A DNA stretch of 64,000 nt from Anthopleura xanthogrammica (taxonomy: Eukaryota > Cnidaria > Anthozoa > Actiniaria > Actiniidae). The DNA is taken from the NCBI GenBank assembly GCA_964019055.1, contig OZ025207.1, positions 18,563,730 to 18,627,729 of the forward strand, read 5' to 3'. Positions 11,162 to 22,900 of this stretch are shown here, piece by piece. Each line of letters starts with the position of its first letter. Position 1 is the stretch's first letter. The notes beneath the pieces were generated by a model. That model did not search any database. It was given only the letters and a program-made list of their open reading frames with translations, and was not told where the DNA came from. The translations under genes were made by a program, and so were the position numbers.

Positions 11162-11324
11162 GTAATACACCCAGCAAGATTGTACAACTTGTTGTGCAAC
11201 ATCGTAGCAATATAAGTTGTGCTTGTCACTGTCTTTCAGTGGCAAGCATGACTTATACATGCATGATTTTTTAGAGTCTGCTTTATTGCTCTGCAACAAG
11301 TTGTACAGTTTGTGGCTGTAATAC
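11162..11324. mobile_element. MITE inside the GPX 3' UTR
   Basis: The ends GTAATACACCCAGCAAG and the inverse of CTGTAATAC-type sequence flank arms sharing TGTACAACTTGTTG and a central hairpin (GCTTGTCACTG and CAGTGGCAAGC). It starts about 20 bases past the GPX stop codon, so it would be transcribed as a long hairpin between the stop and the SECIS array. Confidence 0.75.
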
Positions 11325-11343
11325 TAAACCTTTATATAGTAGC

Positions 11344-12459
11344 CTAGTTGTCTAAAAGTTTCTCTATATCAGGTGATATATCCTTAGTTTCAAATTTACA
11401 ACTGTAGCGCTTGATTGGCTTTCCATTACGATCTACTAAAAACTTCTCAAAATTCCAAGAGATGTCATTGCGGCATACTGGATTCCAAATCACATATCTC
11501 TGATCACCCATTATTGCACCTATAGCACCATCTGGGTGTGGCAGAGGGAATTCCTTCTTCAGATAGGCAAATAGGGGGTCTGCTGTCGAACCATTGACAT
11601 CAATTTTACTAAAGATATCTATTTTGGGAACAAAGCCATTTCCTGGACGAACATACTTTAGTGAGTTGAGGATCTCATCATTCTTGCAGTTCTCTTGATG
11701 GCCAAACTGATTGCAGGGAAAACCCAGAATCACAAGCCCTTTTTGACTGTACTTGTCCATGAGCTCGTTCATCTGTGATGAAACAATTGCATAAGATTTA
11801 ATGGAATATTGGGTGGCAGTCCAAGATAACAGAGAAAGAGTAAAGGTGCTGTTTTATTGTTTCTGTAACCTATAGAGCTTCTGGGCACTGGGTTTTTAAA
11901 CCCAGGTAGCTGAGGAGGAATGGGGAGGAGCCTGGACAAAGGAGAGCCTGCTAACTGTATACCCTAATTAACAAAAGCTTTCCTGTTGTTCACCACTTCA
12001 AATTTGACTAATAGCAGCTGACTGAAATGGAATTTGATATGTTTGAAATCTGAAAAACATGTTGGCCTTGGTAAAAAGCTACTCTAGTCCAGATGCTGAC
12101 CCCTACTTTGACCGCTGCACTTTTGTTGGGTGCGAGCACAGGCAGCCAAACAAAAGCACAGCAATCAAAAGAGGATCCAGCATCTGCACTGAAAAGTCTC
12201 CTAGATGAAATACTCATTTTCTCAAACTCATATTACAAACCTGGGTATAATCCCTGACAGTTGTGCCTCATAGAGACGCAACATTCTCAATCAGGATAAC
12301 CTTTCCCTTGTACTTTGACAAAGAAACAGGTTCACCCTGCAGGTTCTGGACTGTAAAGTCATGTACAGATGAAAACTTTGCCATGGATTGGATCTGAGAC
12401 TTGATCAACCTGGATACTGGTCTGGAGACTAATGACAACCGGAACACTGTTCTCAACAT
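11344..12459 (-). CDS. GPX: Selenocysteine glutathione peroxidase (GPX1/2-like)
   Basis: Reduces H2O2 and organic peroxides with glutathione. Two exons: 12459-12241 and 11772-11344, joined at a GT..AG intron (phase 0). The UGA at 12268-12270 lies in [16 protein letters not shown], exactly the catalytic Sec position, so it is Sec and not a stop. The other catalytic residues are present: Gln in [11 protein letters not shown] and Trp in [10 protein letters not shown]. The [11 protein letters not shown] segment fits the tetrameric GPX1/2 class rather than short GPX4. From Met at 12459 the product is 215 residues with a basic, Arg/Ser-rich leader ([18 protein letters not shown]) that could be mitochondrial. 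From Met at 12384 ([10 protein letters not shown]) it is 190 residues, the usual cytosolic size. Upstream in-frame Met codons fall inside a MITE. SECIS elements are in the 3' UTR. Confidence 0.95.
12268..12270 (-). other. Selenocysteine codon (UGA) of GPX
   Basis: TCA on the plus strand, TGA on the coding strand, in frame between VASL and GTT. Conserved GPX sequence continues on both sides, and SECIS-like structures lie downstream, so recoding is well supported. Confidence 0.95.
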
Positions 12460-12490
12460 CAAATAACTATTTGAAAAAGAACAGAAATCA

Positions 12491-12689
12491 ATAGACCTCA
12501 TCGGCTTGGGTGTAATGTTGTCCCATTTCAGACCATGTGTCATTTTCTTGAGAATAAGATTCTTTGTTTGAGTTGTATCCATATTCATGTATCTTCTCAT
12601 GCACAACCGTTAAACAATGAAATGATACTCTGGGGAATGACATGTGGTCTGAGATGGGACAACATTACACCCAAGCCAATGAGGTCTAT
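12491..12689. mobile_element. MITE (ATAGACCTC family) abutting GPX exon 1
   Basis: The arms ATAGACCTCATCGGCTTGGG and the inverse of CCAAGCCAATGAGGTCTAT extend through TCCCATTTCAGACCA-like sequence. Family members are at 21340-21763 (interrupted) and 42909-43066. It ends about 30 bases upstream of the chosen GPX start and supplies upstream in-frame ATGs. Confidence 0.8.
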
Positions 12690-13918
12690 TGCAGAAATCA
12701 CTGGATAAGTAGCACACAAATTAAGTTGAGGGGGGGGGGGGGGGGTGGCTGGTGGGATTGTCCCTATTGATATCACTGGGAAATTCGGGCCATAGAACAG
12801 CTGAGCATTCAAAAGAACTCTTACCAAATTGGGCAATTAGTGTAGGAAATAGAATGGACAAACCCTGAGGTCTGGAAACATTCACATGAAGTTAGCTGGG
12901 ACAAACATATTTTTCAAATGAAACGCGAGTTTTTAAATTATGCTTTTTGTTATCGAATACTAGCTAAAATCATCTATACGAATAAGTATTATGGCCTTGT
13001 ATCGTAAAAGAAAGAGATATATAGGCTGCTTTTGTGAAAAGATTAGCAGACGGAGCTACAAATTATGCATAGTGGCTGCATAGTGGTAGTCTGTACATAC
13101 ACGTACATAACAATAATGATAATTCACAGGGACTGTACTGTACTAGTAACGGTTGTCTTTTCGACTACCGATTTGTGCTAATATCTTTGATGGGTTTTGA
13201 AATAATATAAGCTTATAGTACCAACAGTACCAAGAGCGTGTCACCAAGGCACGCGTCGGTGGTGATCAGGGATCAAACTACCTGCCAAAATGAACATCAA
13301 AAACAGCAAACAAAAAAAAAACAGAGTGAGGACAAGCCACAAAGACTACTTACCGCTAGCAGGCGTCTTTCCTTTGAAAGACTATTTTACATAAACGAGA
13401 TTGATAAGGACTTTATAAGAACCTTTTTTGGGTCATAAATGTTTACTTTCCGAATGATAAGCCATATCATTCGTGGCGTTCTCGCAATGTAGTCGTGCAG
13501 ACATCGAGATATGAGTTGAATTAAATTATATCTTGAAGGATTGAATCAGCCATTCCCTTAATACGAATTTGCTTCAGAACTTGTAATATTTTATGCAATA
13601 ATTATTCTAAGTGTCTTTGTTTTTTTTTCCGGGTCTTTTGGGACTGTTTTTTCAAATAAATATTTTTTAATAAAAGAATCGAAATGATCGATAAACAGTC
13701 GATAATGTTTCGTGCAAATCACGTGGCAAAATAAAAAGCCCGGGGTTCGCAGTTCAAATGGCTGCCTCAATCAACAATGCATATGATTTTATACTTCAAA
13801 TTAATAGGCAAAGAAAGGATTTAAAGATCTAGAAAGATTTACGGATAAGTCCTATACAGTATCTAGAATGTCGTTGGCGTTTATCTAAGGCAAGCAAGAT
13901 GGTTTTTCTCATTTGAAA
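12690..13918. promoter_or_regulatory. Head-to-head spacer, possible shared promoter
   Basis: The interval between the divergent starts of GPX and the HEAT-like gene, mostly AT-rich. It contains a G homopolymer (about 12730-12746) and an A-rich run near 13310. I see no clear TATA box or CpG cluster. A shared promoter is inferred only from geometry. Confidence 0.3.
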
Positions 13919-16900
13919 ATGTCGGAGGTGATCAGCGCGTCCGACCGGTTGACAGAGGCAACCGAGTGCGATGCTGTCCTGCAAGCTTTACTCATCTCAA
14001 CAACTACTGAACAAGAAGTTATTTTACTTGAAAAGCTTAGGGAATTCTTAAAACCTCCTTGCCGTGTTTCAACGGTTAGTGAAGATGAATGCGAAAGAGA
14101 ATGGCTTCGAGGAGAAAATGTTGAAGTTGACAACCCGTTTCCAAGTTGGGATCCTTCAGCATTGTTTGAAGAGCAAAGACAACTTGATCAGTTTACGTTT
14201 TATGTTTTTGAACGGAGATATGGACGCACTGAGTTTCTTATCAATTCAAACGAAAACACTGATGATTTAGATGGAATTAGCTGGTCGACTTCGTCGCCAA
14301 GACCGCCTGAAGACGCTAGATTTCTAGCAAGATTGAATGAACTTCTTGACGAACATTTGAAATGGTAAGAAAACTACAAGCTTAGCTAAACTTATAGTCA
14401 TCAAAAATCATAAAATTTAATTTCTAGAGTTCTTATTTTTCTTACAATATCATTATTTCAAATAATATTTATTTTCATTTATTCGATATTTTGTATTAAA
14501 ATAAAAAACAAAATAATTAGATAAAAAACTGGAGGGCTATCATGGTGTAAACTCGTGTCAACATCTCCACATGAACTGAGATATCACTTCCAAACTAAAA
14601 TTTTACCCTCAAGCGAAAATTTCTTAGATTCTCTAAGGAAACACAGCCTTCTGTAAATATCAGCACTTCGAAAAAACAGGTGTTTCAAAAACTCTAATCA
14701 AGTTTGATTCCCCATGGCGACACATTGTTCTCCTTCAAGCTATAGCGAATATTGTGCATTTATTTTCCAGTCGATCAAATCTTTAACCATCAATTATCTT
14801 GCTTCCGCATTTCGTATTGTCTTAAATTAAAATTTTTATATCTTGAAGTAGGTTTTAATTTGTCTGTGCGTTGCGTTTTGTGAATTTGAAATGTATAGGA
14901 GTTATATCTTATAAATGATTAGTCAATTTAGATATATTTCTCCAGACAAGGAAGTGTTATTTATCAGTTTCATAGACGTCATTAAGGTCTAGTTCATAAA
15001 TTGGCACAAAAAGTGTTAAAAATGAAAATTGAAAAAAGTGGAAGGAAATGGTTTATAATTTAACTAATTGTGGTTTCAGTCATTGAATAAATGGAAATTG
15101 GAAATCAGTTTATTGTGAAAAAAGGAAATAACAGATCAGATTTGTGAGGAAAGTTCAGGTCTTCTGCAAATTAATTTTCTTTCTGTGATCCCTCAAGATT
15201 TTGAAATATTTGAGATCTCATACAAAAATTTAAATTTCTATACAAGAATTGATAATAATTTTTCGTAGAAATCTAAGAAAATTGTCAGCATTTGCTCATT
15301 ATTTAAGAAATAAAACAGCTTTTTTCATGCTCTGTTCAATAATACATACAGACTTTATTCTCGTCCTAAAAAGGCTTTCCAGAGAATAGCACACAGAATA
15401 GACCATCTTGGAGATGTGTGAGCACTTTCAAAAATATTGCAGGCACAGACATGAAAAAGAGGCATTCTGGGGAAAGATCACACATCACACACAAAAATGC
15501 CTAAAAATCATGTCTGCGGCTGTGATAGTGCTTGCACATTACGAAAATGGTCTATTGACAAAAGTAGAAAAGAAGTGTGAAGGGAGGCACCAGCCAAAGC
15601 CAAGTGATTCTCATACTTCTTGAGTGCTTTCAGCAGTTTCTAAGTGCTGTTACTGAATGAATCATGGAAAAAGGTTATTCTATCAATTTTGTTTATTTTA
15701 TGGAAGGAAAAATTGCATTGCTCTGCCTGTGGAGATGATGTTAGCATCTTGCTTCTCTCACTAATACAGCACAGTCCTTGACCAATCAGAGTGCACATAG
15801 CTAGCAAGAAAATCAGTCATTACATTCTTGTTTCGATTTTGTCATTGATTAAATTTATCAAATTTGGACTTCCTGTGGTGAGGCTAATTTTGTTGGAATC
15901 CTTATTTTTTTCCCTTACTTTGATCTAAATAAACATGGAAAAGGCTTTCTGTATCTTCGTATGTAATAAAATATTTATAGTTTCTAAGAAACTGTTTCTA
16001 AAGACTTATTAGATTATTGTAGCTTTCAGCCAATGACAGTAAATGTTCTATCTTAGTTTTGTTACATAATTTCAGTGTTGTATATCTTTAATAAAGCATA
16101 AAGTAAACAAAAGCCCCATCTTCCTCTCTGGTATATGCTTTCCTTAATACGTAATCAGATCCAATACTATAAAGGTAAATAGAAAGTATAAGTAGGTTAT
16201 TAGATGCATAATTCCCACCTCTAACAACAACAACACAGCCTGTTTTTGGCAATTCTGCTTTAAGACTATATTGTACTCTAGTGTATAATATTTAGTGGAG
16301 GAAAATTCAGCATTGGTTGAAATATTATATATTTGTTCAAAATTAGAAGAAAAAATTAGTACTTAGTATTCATAGTACTGTTTGTTTTGTTTACTCAAAA
16401 CTTTTTTCTTCTAGTTTTCCTTAAAATTTCTGGTAATAAATAGTCTCGTAATTAGGTAAAAAATAGTTATTTCATGAATACAAAAATACAGCAATTAGGA
16501 TTAAGTCAGAGCACTGTTTGTTTAATTCACATTATCTCTTCAAAAATATAAGAGATAGTCATCTCCTGAAAGGGCACTTGAGATATACTCTGTCTGCCAT
16601 CTCATAAACTCATATATTATGTATATTAAGTTTTTTCACTGCCTTGGTAGATAATTTCTCAAGCTCTTGTTTTTATCCAAATTAAAAATGGAGTTTGTTT
16701 GACATAGTGATATGAAAGTTGTCAGGCCAAGGATTAGTATCATACTTGGTAGATTAAAGTCAACAATAGATGTGTAAACAGTGGATTTATTAGATCAAAG
16801 AGTGAAGATTTAAATGAACTATGATACTATCCTAGCTTAATAACTATGAACCCCCACTATACTATCATATAATTACCATAATACCGGTATATTGCCAAGA

Positions 16901-19900
16901 GCTATTAAAATATTCACCAATTGTCTCCCACACTGGTGGTAATTATTCTCTGATTGCTTTTACCTACAGGGGAATATCATTGAAATAAAAAAATCAAGTT
17001 TCTATCTGAGTATATATAGAGAATAGGGTATCTTAGATGCTATGCAGAAAGATATATTTTATCATCAATTAAATTCAAACTGGCTGTACTTGTGTCCATG
17101 TATAATATATACTGCCATATTTTTACTCAAAAAAGCCCTGTATTTACTCTCAAAAAGGTTGCACTGTATAATATGACATAGTTAGAAATCAGCTATTGTT
17201 GACTGAAATTCTAGCATGAAGCATGATGGGAAAGTGAGTCCTTATGCTTTTTTGGCTCCTCTAAAAATTCATCTGGCCATTTTTCTTTCGACTTTTTCTA
17301 CAGAAATGTAAGTATTTCAATGGACGAAAATAACAGAGTAATTATTTTCTGATAGTTCCTTTGATTTCCCTGTTCCATATTTACAGGACTCACTTTCCCA
17401 GAGTGCTTTGTGAGCTTTGATGCACATTGCCTATTCAAATCCATGTATCAAATGACTTATATTTTATTTTTCACCCAGTCTGGCAAAAGTTTATTTACTA
17501 TTATCTGTTGATACGTTTCATGTAATGAACTCATCTCTTTATTATTCAAAATTACAGGTTCTTAGCCCAACCACTTAGCAGACAGCTGCTAGAGAGTCAT
17601 AAATATGCTGTTTTACAAGGTAAATATAAGCTGCTGGTGAAAAAACATTGATTATAAAAATCATATAAAATTTTATCCTTCCCAGAAACTATTTAGAAAT
17701 AAAGAAAACTAGATTGTATAACTAAATAATTTGGTTTAATGTGTTCTTTTCACTTTTTTTTTAACTAGTTGTATTTTATATTTTAAGTGGTGGTGGTGGT
17801 GGGGGTGGGGTGGGTTGGGGTGGGGATGAGAACCATATAATTATTATGATTAATAGGCTACTTCTGAGATATGCTTTGCTTGTCACTCACAAAAGTTTTG
17901 TTGTGAGGCTCTGTGCTAAATGCTCAGTGATTCATGACAAGAGAAAAGAATAAATTTAATTTAGCACAGAGCCTCTTACTTAAAGCTTTGTGCGTGACAA
18001 GCAAATCATATATTGGAAGTGGGCTATGAATGATGAAATGTCGCTACTCGACATATACAGCACATTTGATAGAAAACATCTTGGAAGATTAGTACTTTGT
18101 TGTTTTATTATCAATATACAGGATTGCTAACAACACTATCTTTTATTTAGCTCATAATATGCCAGTTGTCAGGAGCCATACATGTGTGCATATAATGGAA
18201 TGGATGAAACTAACTTCTGACAAAGGATTCAATGATCAAGTATTTCCTTTAGTGAAGGTAAACATGTTCGATCCCCGGACTCAGCACCTTAAGTGAGTTG
18301 AGTTTGTTGGTTCTCTCCCTTGCTGCTTCGAGGGTTTTCTCCGGGTTCTCCGTTTTTACTCCCTCCGTAAAAACCAACCCTAATTCGATCTGAGCTGTGC
18401 TCAGTGGTCAGACATGAGTCATATAGCGGCTGCCCGAGGCGCCTTCGTATGCCTTTGACTCGACCACATTGAGCTGCGTCCTTTGTAATTCAGCTCTTCA
18501 GCTGCAAGCAAGGATGATTAGCCCCTCCTTAAAATCATTCTGGATTCGCCACTGGTCTATAGATCTAACAGGCAAGGTGTACCAGTATGATAAACTTTTT
18601 TCAGTTGACGCAAACTCCGAAATGGAGAAATAGTGGGTATTTTGGCATGGTAACTTATCTTCAAAAGATTCCTTTAGTTATTCCTTCCCCATGTTGATCA
18701 TGTTCTCCCCTACCAAACTGATAATATATGGATAATGATTTATTACTGTGCGAATCTAAAAACCATGGGCACCTAGAAATATTCCAGAAATGTCCTATTG
18801 TTCTTTGGCCAATCAGAAATGTCTCTCTAACCACAAGATGATGGAAAGATAAGAATAACGTTTCTGATTGGTTAAGAAACATTCTTGAAATATTTCTAGG
18901 TGCCCATGGTTTTTAGATTCGCACTGTAATAAACTATACGGCTCCAGCCTGTAAATAATGATTTATTCATCTTGAATTATAATGCTTGTCATTGTTTTAT
19001 TTGAAGGCTTTGATAGTGTCTGGTATCACAGATGTCTGGTCCGCTATAAGAAACACTTGTGTAGCAAGATTAGCTCAAATTCTGGAACATTTTACTCTTC
19101 ATCAAGCCCATATTTTTTACACTGAATTAATCAAGGTAATAACATCTTGATCAAGGTCATTAATACCCACAATAACAACCTTGCTCGCCATAAGAGTCTC
19201 CAGTAGCTCAGTGGTAGAGCATCCGTCTAGTATATGGAGGGTTGTGGGTTCAATTCCCATTTGGGGAACGTCAGAATTTTTTCTGAGTTCATTTCAGTAT
19301 GGTACGATGATATATATTTCTCATTCTTTCATCATACGCATTTACCATCATTATCATGTTTATCGTAATAACATCTCTTGCAAAACACCTTAATCAAGGT
19401 GTGATACCATCATCAATTTAATCATTTACTCCCTTCCATTTTCTTTCATTATCTTTTAGATTTGCCAGTCCAAGGAGAGTTCATGGCAGGCTGTAGAAGG
19501 AGCAGTCATGGGTAAGATAGATGTAGATAATGTAGACGGGTTGCTTTTAGGCAACCAAATGAATCCCATTAATTTCGAATTCATTATCAATGTTACATGT
19601 TGCATGTTGTTTATTAAGCTTGAAATGTATTGTTTTCAAGACATATGTAAATAATGTGAGCCCAGAAGAAAATATTCCAGAAAAACCTGCAGACAAAGTT
19701 TGGTAAAATTCCATACAATTGTGACCTTTTGCCTCATGATTTGAATTCTTTTTATTAATTCGTAAACATAGCACAAAATCCTCTACTGACAACAAAAACT
19801 AGAAAATGTGCAATTGAGGTTTTTCATGTGATGTCACAATGTAGAGAAATTTCTTTAATCTGAAAAAGGAGTTGATAACTTTGCAATTTTTCTAATATCT

Positions 19901-22900
19901 ACATGACAAATTTGATTGCGAACTTCTTTTCCTGATTAAACAAGAAAATATTTTTTTGGGATTACTTGATGTTACAGTGAAAAACCTCAATAGCTGAGCA
20001 ATAAAAAGCACTATCAGAGTAAACTATGCAACTGACCTGCTGCACACTTTTATAAGCACATGCACAACAATGGCCTTAGTGGTACCACTGACCTGGCCAT
20101 CTCCCAGTTAACTTTGCTTACTAGTAACCACATTTTTTGGGTCTCCATAGTGGAGCTTTGCTCTGTGGGGCTTCCACTACCCATGTGATGAAGCTTATAA
20201 ATCAGATAATATAATAATAAATGAATACTATACTAAAATGATTTCAGGAATGACAACACTGGTGAGGAGGTTCAGCTGGACAGGTGTAATGAAACAACAG
20301 ATTAACAATAACACTAAAGATGAAACAGCTGAATACATGCTCAAGGTAGGCTACTTAAACATGTGATTCAGAGTTTATTCGTAGTATTATGGGAGAGGAC
20401 TGACTTGCAGGTTTACATGTACAACACCAGGGATTTCATTCAAATCTCAAGTAGTCGGATGGTTTACTAAATTAAGTGGCTGTATCAATGAAGGGGCCGC
20501 TAGGTAACTGGTACAATTGGGACATGGAATTGCAAAAGTAGGGGGTTCACGTGTGGAAAGAATATGCTGAATTTTGCAGGTTGACGGCTTCTTTAATGAA
20601 ATGCCTTCAACACAGCCAGGGAGGTGATCCCAGGTGTAGCACTGGCAAAAGGCAAGCATACAGTAGGTGGTGTGAACTGCTATGTGCTGCCTCTCACCAC
20701 TGTATATGTGAGCAAGGCTTCAAATAAGCACTGGTCATCAGACAAATGTCCAGTAAAAATGACCACTTGACTGGTAAATGATTCCCATTCTCTGAGCATT
20801 TGACCAGCCACACTTGGGTTTGACAGGTCAAATATTCCTCTGGCCTGACAAATGAAATGCCCATAAAATTATTTGCAGCCTTGTGTAAGTATTAATAATT
20901 ATAGTTTTTTGTTGGTTCTCCCCGGCCTGTGGTGCAAGGGTGTTTCTTGTGGTTCACTGATTTTTCATCCCTCTACAAAAATCAACACGTTTTAAATGGT
21001 CTCTGCTGTAGCAATGCTCTCTGGTCTCTGCTCCCCGCTAAAGACACAATTATTCAGTTAAAAGATGATCACGATTCATTTGAGTGTTTGGTATCTTGTA
21101 GTTTGGAAAGTGTGAGCAGAGCACACTGCCTTCATTTATCCTTGATTCAGTTCATTCTGTGCTCTACTCTCTGCTCGCTCATCCTCAACTCAGCATAAGA
21201 GATCAAGCGACGAAGGCATTCTCCTCTATCTTATCAAGATGTGAATTCCAGGTATACATGATACATGCTTTAAGTTAAGAATTTATATCAAATATTGCAA
21301 GGAACCATTTGTTTTAGTGATATGTAACTTTTTTGCTTTAAGAGATAATGTTTTCCAGGGCATGCTATTCCCTTGAGAATAGGAATATTTGTTCGAGTTG
21401 TATCTAGTATATTCATGTGTCTTGTCAGGGACCGCGGAGCACCCTAAAAAGTGGGGGGGGGGGGGGGGCTATATAAGAGACTAGTATGGGAAAAAGTGGA
21501 GGGGCTAAGATTGGAAAATGTAAGAGACTAGTATGGAAAAAGGAAAAAAGTGGGGGGGCTGAAGCCCCCCCGGCTCCGCAGTGCCTGCTTGTCATGCACA
21601 ACAATTAAACAAAGTTGTTATCATTGTTTTTTCAAACACATAGAAGTGTATGAATAGCCAGGTGTCTTCTCATGTGCAACTTTTTGACAAAGAAATGATA
21701 CTCTAGGGAATGATATGCGGTCTGAATTGGGATAACATTACACCCAAGCTTAAGAGGTCTATATTCTCTTTAACATATGTATTGATGTCATCTATGTGTT
21801 TTCTCCCTTCAGCAAGCTTTCTCTGCTTTCCAAGAGGTTGTACATAGACTCTGTAAAGGAATTCAAGACACTTCCAAACCTAAAGAAAACAGTAAAATAG
21901 AGCTACCACATATGGCTGTACTTAAGTCAGAATTTAAATTTCTCAAGGCATATGAAGCAGAGGGTCTACTTGGAGTATGTGTCTTTCTTATTAAGGTACT
22001 GAATCACACTGTAAGGCTATGGTAACAGGGGTGGATCTAGGCTTAGATTTCCAGCCATCAGGGTTTCTTTTTATTGGGAGAGTATTGCGGGCAAGTATGA
22101 AACCCCGACGGCTGGAAATGTGAGTCAAGGGTGGATCCATGGGAGTGGATTTTGTGGCTAGCCAACCCACCTAAAAATGATGCTACTGGTATGTGATGCC
22201 TTTCAAGGTAGGAGCCACCTTGAAGTTATTCTGGATCCACAACTGGGTAGCACCTAAGATAGTTTTTATTAGGAAGATTTGATGTAATAAGAGTAATTTG
22301 GTTATTATAATTTTTGTTTTTTCACTAGCACATTCCTCCAGGGTATTTACTTCCAACATGGCCACTGTATTTCTCAACCTTTAATCTTTATCTTATGCAT
22401 CCTGCATCCACTGTACGACAGGCAACCAGTGCTGTATTCAAGTTTCTAGGTAAACTATCTAAAGAATCTTTTATTTGTACAATAATATTTTATCAATACA
22501 TATGGGTTCAGTTACGATTTCCTGGCAACTTGTCTTGTGAAAAACATTGTTGCGGGTTTCAAGAGCATTTTTCATGTTTGACATCCCATTACAGTGTGCG
22601 ACTTTAATTTTTCATTTTTTTTGCACAATAAGTAGAACCAGTTTCTACTTCAGTTTCTACAACAATTTTTGTAAAAATTTGTGTAACATATTGTGCAACT
22701 TGTGATTAAAGCAAACAACCAGCCAATCATTTAATCATCATTGATTTAAATTACACATGCAATTTGCAGCATTTTTTTTGTGAGATAAATTGCAACTGTA
22801 ATTATACATGTGACATGTTGTGCAGCCTGCAACATTTTTTCCCCACGAGACAAGTTGCACGAGAATTGTAGCAAGGCCTTTATGAACAAACAATTTCTTC

